A DNA stretch of 53,942 bases from Selenomonadaceae bacterium (GTDB lineage: Bacteria; Bacillota; Negativicutes; Selenomonadales; Selenomonadaceae), in contig JAFUTY010000006.1 of the NCBI GenBank assembly GCA_017484005.1, forward strand, positions 1 to 53,942, given 5' to 3'. Under the pieces are notes generated by a model. The model made no database searches and was not told where the DNA came from. It saw nothing but the letters and a program-made list of their open reading frames with translations. The position numbers and the translations under genes are program-made. Shown here piece by piece: positions 1 to 8,732 of the stretch; position 1 is the first letter of the stretch, and each line of letters starts with the position of its first letter.

Positions 1-864
1 CAAAAATATCCTGTCTTCTCCGTCTCTGAAATAAAAGATCTCGATTTCGATCGAATCTTTATCGCAAATGTTTATCTCAACACCGTGGAAGAAACTCTCG
101 CCGTCGGAATTCCTGAAGAAAAAATCTTCATCACGATTCAATCGCTTTACGAGGAGTATCGATCAAAATATCCAGATGGAAAGATCAAATTTGCACTGAC
201 TTCGATGCTCACTCAAAAACTTCAATCGCGGAAAATTCTCGGTTCAAAAATTGCGGAGCTTGATGGAAATTTTTTCATAGTCGCTCAAGATGGATTTCGA
301 ATTGGAACTTTGCAATTGTTGGCGGAAGAAATTCAGAATCAAAAAATTCCTGGAGAAATTGCAGAGCTCGGAGTTTTTCGTGGAGAATTTGCGAAATATC
401 TCAACGAACTTTTTCCAGATCGAACTCTGAATCTCTTCGACACATTTGAAGGCTTTGCAGATCAACAGGAAAATCATGATCGTCAGAGTGGACTCGTCGC
501 GGAAAATATGCTTGTGAATTCGAGCTATCTCAAAAATACAACGGTTGATCTTGTCATGTCGAAAATGAAACATCCGGAGCGCGTCAAAATTTATAAAGGA
601 TTTTTTCCAGACACAATTCCATCGGAAGAAAAACAATTTGCTCTAGTTTCACTCGATCCAGATTTGTATCAGCCTACAATCGATGGGCTCAGATATTTTT
701 ATCCGCGACTTTTAATCGGTGGATTCATCATGATTCATGATTACAATAATGCGCAATTCAATAAGAGTATTCATCGATCGGTCGAAGATTTCGAGTTGGA
801 AGTTGAGCGTCTCATAAAAATTCCAATCGCTGATAATGATGGCACGTTGATCATCACGAAATAG
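1..864 (+). CDS. TylF/MycF-family SAM-dependent methyltransferase-like protein (5' end outside window)
   Basis: The reading frame is open to the first base, so the start lies upstream. The N-terminal part visible here (ending FIANVYLNTVEE) matches the N-terminal nucleotide-binding-like part of the paralogue at 2299-3345. The C-terminal two thirds carry TylF-type signatures: an AELGVFRGEFAK SAM-binding loop, LFDTFEGF after it, and an IHDYNN segment near the end. This family O-methylates sugars and other small molecules at the expense of S-adenosylmethionine; the substrate here is unknown. rimO follows after 15 bases. The two methyltransferase paralogues flanking rimO suggest a local duplication. 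The family call is firm and the function is inference. Confidence 0.72.
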   Translation, partial: QKYPVFSVSEIKDLDFDRIFIANVYLNTVEETLAVGIPEEKIFITIQSLYEEYRSKYPDGKIKFALTSMLTQKLQSRKILGSKIAELDGNFFIVAQDGFRIGTLQLLAEEIQNQKIPGEIAELGVFRGEFAKYLNELFPDRTLNLFDTFEGFADQQENHDRQSGLVAENMLVNSSYLKNTTVDLVMSKMKHPERVKIYKGFFPDTIPSEEKQFALVSLDPDLYQPTIDGLRYFYPRLLIGGFIMIHDYNNAQFNKSIHRSVEDFELEVERLIKIPIADNDGTLIITK

Positions 865-879
865 TTAGGAGGAATTCTA

Positions 880-2286
880 TTGAAGGCAGGATTCATCAGT
901 CTCGGTTGCGCAAAAAATCTCGTCGATACGGAATTGATGCTCGGAATTTTAAATGAAAATGGAATCGAGCTTGTCACAAATCCCGCCGATGCAGATATTT
1001 TGATCGTCAACACATGCGCATTTATTCAAGCGGCTAAAGAAGAATCAATCACGACAATTTTGAACATGGCGGAATATAAAGAATCTGGAAGATGTCGCGC
1101 GTTGATTGTCGCTGGATGTCTTGGTCAGCGATATGGTCAGGAGCTGCTCGATGAAATTCCAGAAGCTGACGCGATAATTGGAACGAGCGCATGGGATCGA
1201 ATCATGGAAGCAGTTCGCGACAGTTTGAGAGGGCATCGAGTTGTTATCACGGATCACGAGAAAATTTATGATTCAAAAACTCCTCGAATTCGAACGACTC
1301 CAAATTATTCGGCATGGGTAAAAATCGCGGAAGGTTGCGATCATCGATGCAGTTTTTGTGCAATTCCATTGATTCGAGGCAAATTTATCTCGCGATCGAT
1401 CGAGGATATTGTCGCGGAAGTTCAAAATCTCGTTGCGGATGGAGTCAAAGAGATCAATTTAATCGCTCAAGATTCTACAAATTACGGACGCGATTTATAT
1501 GGTGAGCCCTCGCTCGCTCGACTGTTGAAAGAATTGGTAAAAATTCCAGAACAGTTTTGGATTCGAATTCTCTACAGCTATCCCAAAAATTTCACAGATG
1601 AATTGATTGAAGTTATCGCCAGTGAATCGAAAGTCTGCAAATACGTCGATCTGCCGCTTCAACACGCATCGAATTCAGTCCTCGAGAGAATGAAACGTCC
1701 CGATACTCGTGAAGAAATCGAGACGCTTTTAACAAAGATTCGAGAAAAAATTCCTGGAGTTGCAATTCGATCGACCTTCATCGTGGGATTTCCTGGCGAA
1801 TCGGAAGAGGATTTTCAAACGCTCAAGACATTCATTCAAACTCAGCGATTCGATCACGTCGGGATTTTTGCATATTCTCAAGAGGAAGGAACAGTCGCGG
1901 CGACTCTTCCAGATCAAGTTCCGGAAGAAGTTATGCAGAATCGATATCACGAGCTGATGAGTTTGCAGTCACAGATTTCGCAGGAGATCAATGAGTCGCT
2001 CGTCGAAAAAGAATTCAAAGTTTTAATCGAGGGGCGCGATGAAGAATCAAACAATATCGCGATTGGCAGATCTTATCGAGAAGCTCCGGAAGTTGATGGA
2101 CAGATTTACGTTGAAGGAGATCGCCGCAGTCAGCCTGGAGATATGGTGAGAGTTCGAATCAAAGCTGGATTCACTTACGATCTCGCCGCGGAAAGAGTTC
2201 TCGATGTTGTCGTGAAAGGTTCGGGCGGAAAATCTAAGAAAAAATCTTTTTCGCCAAAGGATATTCTCAATCGATTGGGAATTTAG
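880..2286 (+). CDS. rimO: Ribosomal protein S12 methylthiotransferase RimO
   Basis: Radical-SAM enzyme that adds a methylthio group to the conserved aspartate of ribosomal protein S12. The N-terminal UPF0004 domain has its three cluster cysteines at C10 (ISLGCAKN), C46 (VNTCAF) and C80 (VAGCLGQRY). The radical SAM cluster is C153, C157 and C160 (EGCDHRCSFC). A TRAM domain follows, and a lysine-rich tail (about residues 448-468) makes the protein slightly longer than the usual 440 or so. The start is TTG, placed by TTAGGAGG about 6 bases upstream. ISLGCAKNLVDTE at the N-terminus separates RimO from MiaB. Confidence 0.95.
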   Translation: MKAGFISLGCAKNLVDTELMLGILNENGIELVTNPADADILIVNTCAFIQAAKEESITTILNMAEYKESGRCRALIVAGCLGQRYGQELLDEIPEADAIIGTSAWDRIMEAVRDSLRGHRVVITDHEKIYDSKTPRIRTTPNYSAWVKIAEGCDHRCSFCAIPLIRGKFISRSIEDIVAEVQNLVADGVKEINLIAQDSTNYGRDLYGEPSLARLLKELVKIPEQFWIRILYSYPKNFTDELIEVIASESKVCKYVDLPLQHASNSVLERMKRPDTREEIETLLTKIREKIPGVAIRSTFIVGFPGESEEDFQTLKTFIQTQRFDHVGIFAYSQEEGTVAATLPDQVPEEVMQNRYHELMSLQSQISQEINESLVEKEFKVLIEGRDEESNNIAIGRSYREAPEVDGQIYVEGDRRSQPGDMVRVRIKAGFTYDLAAERVLDVVVKGSGGKSKKKSFSPKDILNRLGI

Positions 2287-2298
2287 GGAGGTTATATA

Positions 2299-3345
2299 GT
2301 GCGGATTGTCAATGAAAAAAATATGTTCGAAAATAAACGCATCCTAGTGTTTGGGCGTGGAAAGATAGCAACAGATTTCTTCAATGCGTTTCCTGTTGCA
2401 ACTGAATCTGTTATTGGATTCGTCGAAAGCAAAAAATCAGCGGATCAAATTACAGATAATAAAGGAGAACTTTCCAGATTCACTGGAAAACCAATTTTCT
2501 CTGTGAATGAGCTTCCGAATCTCGAATTCGATTTCATATTTGTCGCGAATTATCACTACAAAACGCTCGAAGAAACTCTTACAGTCGGAATTCCAGAGGA
2601 AAAAATCTACATTGCATCAGAGATTATCCTCGAAGAGTATCTCCGCAAATATCCAAATGGTAAAATTCGATTCGCGCTGTTTTCAGTGATGTCTTCATGC
2701 TTTCAGACAAAAACACTCGCTGATCCTCAAATTGCAGAACAGGACGAGAATTTTTTTCTATTCGCACCGTTATATGTTCGTAACGGGACTCTTCAGCTTC
2801 TTGCTGACGAAATCCGAGATAGAAATATTCTTGGAGAAATTGCAGAGCTCGGAGTTTATAAAGGAGACACTTCTGCCATTTTCAATAGATGGTTTCCAGA
2901 TCGTACGCTGAATCTTTTCGACACATTCGAAGGATATGTTGAAAAGGAGCTCGATGACGCAGTCAGGCTCGGTTTTGCAAATCAAGCCTCGGCAAATTCA
3001 TTGAAAGGTTTTAATGATTCAAGTATCGAGCTTGTTATGTCAAAAATGAAATATCCGGAGCGCGTTAAAATTTACAAAGGATTGTTTCCAGATACAATTC
3101 CAGAAGAAGAGAAACAATTTGCGTTGGTGCTAATTGACGTCAGTTTTTACATTCCGACACTTGCTGGTTTGAAATATTTTTATCCAAGACTTTCAACTGG
3201 CGGTTATCTCGTCATGCAGTCCTATAATGCTCCAGAATTTTCGGAAGGAAATCGCCGAGCAATTGCGGAGCTCGAGAAAGAATTTGGGCATGTCGTGAAA
3301 ATTCCAATTCCAGATAAGAGAGGAACGGTCATAATTTCAAAATAG
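2299..3345 (+). CDS. TylF/MycF-family SAM-dependent methyltransferase-like protein
   Basis: Full-length 348-residue paralogue of the gene at the left edge. Residues about 10-120 look like a Rossmann nucleotide-binding segment (RILVFGRGKIATDFF), a layout seen in surface-sugar enzymes. Residues about 160-348 form the TylF-type methyltransferase, with AELGVYKGDTSAIF as SAM loop and LFDTFEGY. At the position where the first copy has HDYNN, this copy reads MQSYNAPEF, so the histidine-aspartate pair often used for metal binding is lost. It may therefore be inactive or altered. GTG start behind AGGGAGG, 12 bases after rimO, so probably one transcript. Confidence 0.7.
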   Translation: MRIVNEKNMFENKRILVFGRGKIATDFFNAFPVATESVIGFVESKKSADQITDNKGELSRFTGKPIFSVNELPNLEFDFIFVANYHYKTLEETLTVGIPEEKIYIASEIILEEYLRKYPNGKIRFALFSVMSSCFQTKTLADPQIAEQDENFFLFAPLYVRNGTLQLLADEIRDRNILGEIAELGVYKGDTSAIFNRWFPDRTLNLFDTFEGYVEKELDDAVRLGFANQASANSLKGFNDSSIELVMSKMKYPERVKIYKGLFPDTIPEEEKQFALVLIDVSFYIPTLAGLKYFYPRLSTGGYLVMQSYNAPEFSEGNRRAIAELEKEFGHVVKIPIPDKRGTVIISK

Positions 3346-3360
3346 CTAGGAGTGACAAAT

Positions 3361-4020
3361 TTGAATCTCAAAAAAGTTTTTGGATTGATTCTCGGCGCGT
3401 CGATTCTATTTTCTAATGGAATCTCGTCAGCCGCAGAAAATCTCGATGTAAACCAGCCGCAAAATTTTGATTCTGAACAATCTGTCGAGCTCGAGGGAGT
3501 TGTTTACGAGAGTCAACGATATGGTTATCGAATGATTTGTCCCAAACAACCCTCGATTGTTCCAGCGAGTTTCATGTATGAAGATCGCAAAGGGGATCTG
3601 TTGATTTTCGATTATGACAATGACGATATCACTCAAATCAAATATGCATGGCTGGTGACAGTTGACGCATTCGATACAAAAAAAGTTATTGATTTCAATA
3701 AGGCGAATGATAAAAAATTCAACGAGTATCTCGAGCAATTGAAAAATTCAAATGGATTCGAGACGGCTGTTCAATTGCAACTTCCGAACAATAACAAAGG
3801 AGTTTTTGCAGTCACAGCTAAGGAAGTCGAGATTGACGAGGATGGCGATGGAATTATCGATGACACCGCGACAGCAGATCATCAGGAGATCGTTGTCTTT
3901 TTCAGATCTGATAAAAATCGAGCATTTTCGATTCAACTGATTCAACTTCCGGAGATCGATGAAAATGCTTTCCAATACTTCAAACTTGGAGTTTCAACTT
4001 TCGAAGACACCACAAATTAA
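3361..4020 (+). CDS. Exported protein of unknown function
   Basis: I do not recognise the family. The N-terminus (MNLKKVFGLILGASILFSN then GISSAAEN) is a signal peptide, probably cleaved after SSA-A, with no lipobox cysteine. The mature part is acidic, with a segment DEDGDGIIDD (about residue 160) that resembles a calcium-binding loop. TTG at 3361 is chosen because TAGGAG lies 8-9 bases upstream; an in-frame GTG at 3352 sits directly on that Shine-Dalgarno sequence. The gene ends just before an intrinsic terminator and appears to be the last gene of the rimO transcript. Confidence 0.7.
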   Translation: MNLKKVFGLILGASILFSNGISSAAENLDVNQPQNFDSEQSVELEGVVYESQRYGYRMICPKQPSIVPASFMYEDRKGDLLIFDYDNDDITQIKYAWLVTVDAFDTKKVIDFNKANDKKFNEYLEQLKNSNGFETAVQLQLPNNNKGVFAVTAKEVEIDEDGDGIIDDTATADHQEIVVFFRSDKNRAFSIQLIQLPEIDENAFQYFKLGVSTFEDTTN

Positions 4021-4024
4021 AAAG

Positions 4025-4062
4025 AGATCCGAGGATCGAAATGATCTTCGGATCTTTTTTTT
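4025..4062 (+). terminator. Intrinsic terminator after the rimO transcript
   Basis: A 13-base stem (AGATCCGAGGATC with GATCTTCGGATCT, one G-U pair), a 5-base loop and eight T. The T tract runs directly into the -35 box of the rpsB promoter. Confidence 0.9.
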
Positions 4063-4089
4063 GCATTGATCGAATCAAATTGTTATAAT
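4061..4089 (+). promoter_or_regulatory. sigma-70-type promoter of rpsB-tsf
   Basis: TTGCAT (4061-4066), a 17-base spacer and a perfect TATAAT (4084-4089), about 100 bases upstream of rpsB. Transcription would start near 4096. Confidence 0.8.
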
Positions 4090-4096
4090 CGCGCTC

Positions 4097-4189
4097 GTCG
4101 AGTTTTCGACAAATTCACACGCTCGCAGAAATCTCGTTGCAGGTTTCAAAAATTTTCACGAGCGGAAGTTTAAACGGGAGGGAAAATCC
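4097..4189 (+). promoter_or_regulatory. Structured 5' leader of rpsB, possible S2 autoregulation element
   Basis: The roughly 95-base untranslated leader can form a small hairpin (GTCGA with TCGAC, 4097-4110) and a longer-range pairing of CGCTCG (4120-4125) with CGAGCG (4159-4164). S2 represses its own mRNA through leader structures in several bacteria. I cannot match this to a known S2-leader consensus, so the regulatory role is inference. Confidence 0.35.
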
Positions 4190-4933
4190 ATGGCTGTTAT
4201 CTCAATGAAGCAACTCCTCGAAGCTGGAGTTCACTTCGGTCATCAGACGCGCCGCTGGAATCCAAAAATGGCGAAGTACATCTTCACCGAGCGCAATGGA
4301 ATCTACATTATCGATTTGCAGAAAACTGTTCGCAAAGTTGACGAGGCTTATGATTTCATTCGTTCAGTGGCGCAGGAGGGAAAATCGATTCTCTTCGTCG
4401 GAACGAAAAAGCAGGCTCAAGATGCTGTCAAAGAAGAGGCTGAACGCGCTGGACAATTTTATGTCAAAGAGCGCTGGCTCGGCGGAATGATGACGAATTT
4501 CCAAACGATTCAAAAACGAATCAATCGACTCAAAGAGCTTGAGACGATGGAGCAGGATGGAACATTCGATCTTTTAACAAAGAAAGAAGTTTTGCAACTT
4601 CGTCATGAAATGGGACGTCTCGAGAAAAATTTGAGTGGAATCAAAGAGATGAAAAAACTTCCAGGCGCACTTTTCATCGTCGATCCGCGCAAAGAGAGAA
4701 TCGCAGTTGCAGAAGCTCGCAAGCTCAATATTCCAATCGTCGCGATTGTCGATACAAATTGCGATCCGGACGAAATCGATTATGTTATCCCTGGAAACGA
4801 TGATGCAATTCGCGCCGTCAAACTTCTCACAGCAAAAATGGCTGATGCAATTCTCGAAGGTCGTCAAGGTCAAGACGTTGAAGAGGATGTTGCGGAAGCT
4901 CCAGCTGAAGATGTTGACAAAGACGCTGAATAA
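4190..4933 (+). CDS. rpsB: 30S ribosomal protein S2
   Basis: Standard S2 of 247 residues. It opens [27 protein letters not shown] (first residues only quoted in part: [14 protein letters not shown]) and has the typical [10 protein letters not shown] and WLGGMMTNF motifs. S2 binds late to the 30S subunit near S1. The last 20 residues are acidic ([17 protein letters not shown]), as often seen. Start ATG behind GGGAGG. It is followed after 21 bases by tsf, the usual bacterial pairing. Confidence 0.97.
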   Translation: MAVISMKQLLEAGVHFGHQTRRWNPKMAKYIFTERNGIYIIDLQKTVRKVDEAYDFIRSVAQEGKSILFVGTKKQAQDAVKEEAERAGQFYVKERWLGGMMTNFQTIQKRINRLKELETMEQDGTFDLLTKKEVLQLRHEMGRLEKNLSGIKEMKKLPGALFIVDPRKERIAVAEARKLNIPIVAIVDTNCDPDEIDYVIPGNDDAIRAVKLLTAKMADAILEGRQGQDVEEDVAEAPAEDVDKDAE

Positions 4934-4954
4934 TTTTTTTAGGAGTGATCAATT

Positions 4955-5827
4955 TTGGCTGTCACAGCGGCAATGGTAAAAGATCTCCGCGAAAAAACTG
5001 GTGCGGGGATGATGGATTGCAAAAAAGCTCTCGCTGAATCCGATGGCGATATGCAAAAAGCTATCGACTATCTCCGTGAAAAAGGAATCGCGAAAGCGGC
5101 TAAAAAATCTGGACGAATCGCGGCAGAAGGTGCAGTCGCAGCATTCGTTTCTAAAGATGAAAAAATCGGTGTGCTCCTCGAAGTCAACTGTGAAACTGAT
5201 TTTGCGGCAAAGAATGAACAATTCCGCGCGCTCGAATCTCAAATCGCAGAACTTATCGCGAAAGAAAATCCAGCAGATGTTGATGCTTTGAACGAACTCA
5301 AGATCAATGGCAAAAAAGTCTCGGATCTCGTTATCGAAGCAACTGCTACAATCGGTGAGAAACTTTCGATTCGTCGATTCACTCGCTACACTACCGATGG
5401 AAGAATCGCAAGCTATATTCACATGGGCGGAAAGATCGGAGTTCTTGTCGATATCACTGGTGGAAGTGTTGAGCTCGGTAAAGATGTCGCAATGCAAATC
5501 GCAGCATCTCAGCCGCTCGCTGTCGATCGCGATGGAGTTCCTTCCGAAGAGCTTGAGCATGAAAAAGAAGTTCTTCGCAAACAGGCTCTCGAAGAAGGTA
5601 AGCCGGAAAAAATCATCGAGAGAATGGTTGAAGGTCGAATCAAAAAATTCTATGGCGAAGTTTGTTTGAATGAGCAGATTTTCGTCAAAGATCCAGAGAA
5701 AAAAGTTTCAGATATCCTCGGCAAAGAGAAAGTTCATCGATTCACTCGCTATCAACTCGGTGAAGGAATCGAGAAAAAGCAGGATGATTTTGCGGCGGAA
5801 GTTGCAGCGATGTCATCGAAGAAATAA
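4955..5827 (+). CDS. tsf: Elongation factor Ts
   Basis: Guanine-nucleotide exchange factor that regenerates EF-Tu-GTP. Full length (290 residues), with the UBA-like N-terminus ([19 protein letters not shown]) and the conserved CNTDF-like motif here reading [10 protein letters not shown], which contacts EF-Tu. The start is TTG ([11 protein letters not shown]), with AGGAG ten bases upstream. It shares the rpsB promoter and ends at a strong hairpin built from a dispersed repeat. Confidence 0.96.
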   Translation: MAVTAAMVKDLREKTGAGMMDCKKALAESDGDMQKAIDYLREKGIAKAAKKSGRIAAEGAVAAFVSKDEKIGVLLEVNCETDFAAKNEQFRALESQIAELIAKENPADVDALNELKINGKKVSDLVIEATATIGEKLSIRRFTRYTTDGRIASYIHMGGKIGVLVDITGGSVELGKDVAMQIAASQPLAVDRDGVPSEELEHEKEVLRKQALEEGKPEKIIERMVEGRIKKFYGEVCLNEQIFVKDPEKKVSDILGKEKVHRFTRYQLGEGIEKKQDDFAAEVAAMSSKK

Positions 5828-5845
5828 TTTGATCTAAAAATTTAT

Positions 5846-5898
5846 CAAGCGTGACGATCGATCCACAAAAATGGGTCAAGCGTCACGCTTGTTTTTTT
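5846..5898 (+). terminator. Intrinsic terminator of rpsB-tsf made from a REP-like palindrome
   Basis: CAAGCGTGACG (5846-5856) pairs with CGTCACGCTTG (5881-5891), followed by seven T and GTTCGGAA. Both arms are half copies of the dispersed palindrome CAARCGTGACGYTTG described under repeats. Confidence 0.85.
5872..5891 (-). repeat. REP-like palindrome, copy 1
   Basis: On the minus strand this reads CAAGCGTGACGCTTGACCCA, matching the consensus CAARCGTGACGYTTGATCCA. It forms the distal arm of the tsf terminator. A second, incomplete copy (CAAGCGTGACGATCGATCCA) lies at 5846-5865 on the plus strand. Confidence 0.7.
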
Positions 5899-5974
5899 GT
5901 TCGGAATTTGAAAGATAAATTCAAATTCCGACGAATTTATCCAGTGCAAAAATTTTTCTAAGGAGATGAAATTC

Positions 5975-7237
5975 ATGGCAACAATTTTGAAGAAAGGACA
6001 AAAAGCTGATATCACGAAGGGGAATGTCGGAATCAAAAAAATTCTGCTTGGATTCGGCTGGCAGACAAATTCGAGTGTCGATCTTGATTGCGCGGCTTTC
6101 TTACTTGAATCGAGCGGCAAAGTTCGAGGCGATTCAGATTTCGTTTTCTATGGAAACTCGAATCATGATTCTGGAAGCGTTGAACATCTCGGCAAAAATT
6201 TATCGGGCGGAGATGTTGAGCAAATCAAAATCGATCTCTCGAAAATTCCTGCGCAAATTGAAAAGATCGATCTAACCGCGACAATTTATGAGCCGGAGGA
6301 GAGACGTCAAAATTTCTCGATGGTCAAAGGCGCGTATATTCGAATTATCGATGCAGAAACTCGAATGGAAATTTTGAGATTCGATTTGGAAAATTTTTCA
6401 GTCGAAACTGCGATTGTTGTCGGTGAAATCTACAGGTACAAAGGCGAGTGGAAATTCAACGCAATCGGTGCGGGATATTCTGGAGGACTCGCGGCATTAT
6501 GCAAAAGTTTCGGAATCGATGTCAGTGATTCGCAACCAACTCAATCAACTCCTCAATCGAAGCCAAATCGTCCAACTCAAGCTCCTCCCTCTGCACCGAA
6601 AAAAATCGAGCTCAAAAAGCATCAGAAAGTCAATCTCACGAAGAAAAAGGATCAACCGCTCGGCGAAATCGTTATCAATTTGAATTGGAGTCAGCCGGCG
6701 CGAATGAATGATCGGCGTCATGAAAATTCAATCCTCGATCGAATCGACAGTTTCATCAGTTCCAAAAAATCTAACGCGATCGATTTGGATTTAGCGTGTC
6801 TTTATGAATTAAAAGATGGGCGGAAGGGAGTTGTTCAAGCTCTCGGAAATACATTCGGAAATCTAAATTCCGCGCCATATATTCAACTCGATGGCGATGA
6901 TAGAACTGGTTCAGTTGCATCGGGCGAGACGATTCGAGTCAATGGAAATCAAATCGACAAAATCAAGCGAATTCTAGTTTTCACTTTCATCTATGACGGC
7001 GTTGCAAATTGGCGCGAGGCTGATGGAATTGTCACCGTCAAATGTCCTGGAAATCCAGATATTATCGTGCGAATGGATGAATATGGATCTTATAAAATTC
7101 TCTGTGGAATCGCGCTGCTCGAAAATCAAGGAGGCACTTTCAGCGTCGAAAAGATCGTCGAATTTTTCAACGGACATCGTGAATTAGATGAAGCATTCAA
7201 TTGGGGACTCAAATGGCAGCGTGGGACTAAAGATTGA
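5975..7237 (+). CDS. TerD-family protein, TerD plus TerA-like domains
   Basis: 420 residues. Residues 1-180 are a TerD domain ([61 protein letters not shown]). A Q/P/T-rich linker (about 183-210) leads to a TerA-like second domain with LDLACLYELKDGRKGVVQALGNTFG. TerD domains bind calcium and occur in tellurite, stress and phage-resistance clusters; no ligand is known here. The ATG at 5975 is used because AAGGAG ends 9 bases before it, while the ATG at 5966 abuts the Shine-Dalgarno. It is the first gene of a seven-gene TerD array. Confidence 0.88.
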   Translation: MATILKKGQKADITKGNVGIKKILLGFGWQTNSSVDLDCAAFLLESSGKVRGDSDFVFYGNSNHDSGSVEHLGKNLSGGDVEQIKIDLSKIPAQIEKIDLTATIYEPEERRQNFSMVKGAYIRIIDAETRMEILRFDLENFSVETAIVVGEIYRYKGEWKFNAIGAGYSGGLAALCKSFGIDVSDSQPTQSTPQSKPNRPTQAPPSAPKKIELKKHQKVNLTKKKDQPLGEIVINLNWSQPARMNDRRHENSILDRIDSFISSKKSNAIDLDLACLYELKDGRKGVVQALGNTFGNLNSAPYIQLDGDDRTGSVASGETIRVNGNQIDKIKRILVFTFIYDGVANWREADGIVTVKCPGNPDIIVRMDEYGSYKILCGIALLENQGGTFSVEKIVEFFNGHRELDEAFNWGLKWQRGTKD

Positions 7238-7731
7238 TGAAAATCTCGTTGCGGCGTGAGGAGATTCGAGCAGTCGCAACATCGAAGATCAAGATCGAGC
7301 TTAAAAATCCGGAGCTCGATCTTTCGATCTTCGCGCTCAATGACTCTCGAAATCTCTGTACAGATGGATTCATTTTTTACAACAATCCAAATTTTCGCGA
7401 GCTAGCATTTCGAATCACAAAGCTCGAGGATTCAATGGAAATTTATCTCGGCACAAATGTTTTCAGTGTTTACAATCTTGAAATCGTTGCATCGACTCGC
7501 GATCCACAAAAAAATTTCTCGATGTTTCCAGATGCTCAAATTCGAATAATCGAGCCGGAAATCGATCGAGAAATTCTGAATGAAAAAATCGTTGAGAATT
7601 GCAATTCAATGATCGTCGCGGAAATTTTTAAATATCGATCAGATCTTTGGCGAATTAAATCGATCGATAAAAAATTCAATGGAGGACTTGCGGAAGTTTG
7701 TAAATTTTTTGGCGTGGAAGTTATCGATTGA
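7237..7731 (+). CDS. Degenerate short TerD-like protein
   Basis: 164 residues; its ATG shares a base with the TGA of the preceding gene, suggesting translational coupling (an alternative TTG lies at 7234). The TerD outline is visible (PELDLSIFAL, DGFIFYNNPNF, NFSMFPDAQIRI, WRIKSIDKKFNGGLAEVCKFFG). The acidic DxDLD signature and the D/E-rich calcium loop are gone, and the N-terminal KKGQ segment is missing. It is probably a diverged paralogue kept for interaction rather than calcium binding. Confidence 0.75.
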   Translation: MKISLRREEIRAVATSKIKIELKNPELDLSIFALNDSRNLCTDGFIFYNNPNFRELAFRITKLEDSMEIYLGTNVFSVYNLEIVASTRDPQKNFSMFPDAQIRIIEPEIDREILNEKIVENCNSMIVAEIFKYRSDLWRIKSIDKKFNGGLAEVCKFFGVEVID

Positions 7732-7746
7732 ATTGGAGGGATTCGA

Positions 7747-8727
7747 ATGACGATTTCATTGAAACATGGACATCCCAAAATCTGGCTCACCGATTCACAT
7801 TTTTTGCTGTCGTTCGGTTGGAATTTGAAAGAAAGTGCGAAGGATATTCAGACTGATTGTGCAATTTTTCTCCTCGATTCGAATGGAAAAGTTGCGAGCG
7901 ATGATGATCTGATTTTTTACAACAATCCGGCGCATGGATCGCGTTGCATCGAGCATCTTGGAATCCCAAATGTGAGTGACAACGTCGAGCAATTCAAAGT
8001 CGATCTGTCAAAAATTCCGGCGCGAGTTTCAAGGATTCAATTTGTCGCGGCAATTTATGAGGCTGAATCGCGAAAGCAAAATTTTTCGATGATCAAGGAT
8101 GCATATTTCATTCTCGATGATTTGGATTCGAAACAGAAATTGCGGCGAATCGATTTTGATCCGACGAATTCTAATCATACAATCGAGATTGGCGAGATAT
8201 ATCGATTCAAGGGAATTTGGAGATTTCGAGAAACATGGATTGGATATTCTGGAGGACTTGAAGGAGCTTGTCGAAAATTTGGAATGAGTGTTGAAGATTC
8301 TCCGTCGACTGGATTTTCTGCACAGACATCTGGAAATGATTATTGGTCGATTTTTAAAAAGCCGGAGAATATCAATACGCCGAAAAAATTCGAAGATCTT
8401 GGAATAGGAACTCACCAAAGTAACGAATCCGGTTTGCAGGGTTTTGGATCATATGTGTTCGCGACTTTCTACAATAAAAAAGATCAGAGTTGGCATGGAT
8501 GGATTGAGTTGAATTACATTAAATTTGATCAACTTTCCAATGATATCGAGAAAATTGCGATCATTGCCAAACCGAGTTCTCAAGTTAATTTCTACTACAG
8601 TAACTACTACACTTGCGCATCGATCGTCGGAATATATGTTCGGGATGTATGTTATTGGTATCAATATGAATACAATCAACCATTTATCGGTGGGCTCGAT
8701 GAAATTCGAAACTTTTTTGGAGTGTGA
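7747..8727 (+). CDS. TerD-domain protein with unusual aromatic-rich C-terminus
   Basis: 326 residues. Residues 1-185 form a TerD domain (TDCAIFLLDSNGKV, DLIFYNNPAHGS, IGEIYRFKGIWRF, GYSGGLEGACRKFG). The first acidic cluster is reduced to a single TD. After a linker, residues about 225-326 form a second domain rich in Tyr and Trp (FYYSNYYTC, YWYQYEYNQPFIGGLDEIRNFFG) that I cannot name; it occupies the place of the TerA-like domain in the neighbours. GGAGG lies 6 bases before the ATG, 15 bases after the previous gene. Confidence 0.8.
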   Translation: MTISLKHGHPKIWLTDSHFLLSFGWNLKESAKDIQTDCAIFLLDSNGKVASDDDLIFYNNPAHGSRCIEHLGIPNVSDNVEQFKVDLSKIPARVSRIQFVAAIYEAESRKQNFSMIKDAYFILDDLDSKQKLRRIDFDPTNSNHTIEIGEIYRFKGIWRFRETWIGYSGGLEGACRKFGMSVEDSPSTGFSAQTSGNDYWSIFKKPENINTPKKFEDLGIGTHQSNESGLQGFGSYVFATFYNKKDQSWHGWIELNYIKFDQLSNDIEKIAIIAKPSSQVNFYYSNYYTCASIVGIYVRDVCYWYQYEYNQPFIGGLDEIRNFFGV

Positions 8728-8732
8728 ATCAA

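Noticed and set aside
4949..5560. Long open frame on the minus strand opposite tsf
   Set aside because: It is the antisense shadow of tsf, Cys/Phe/Ser-rich, without a ribosome site. Similar shadows opposite the proline-rich and TerD genes were also dropped.
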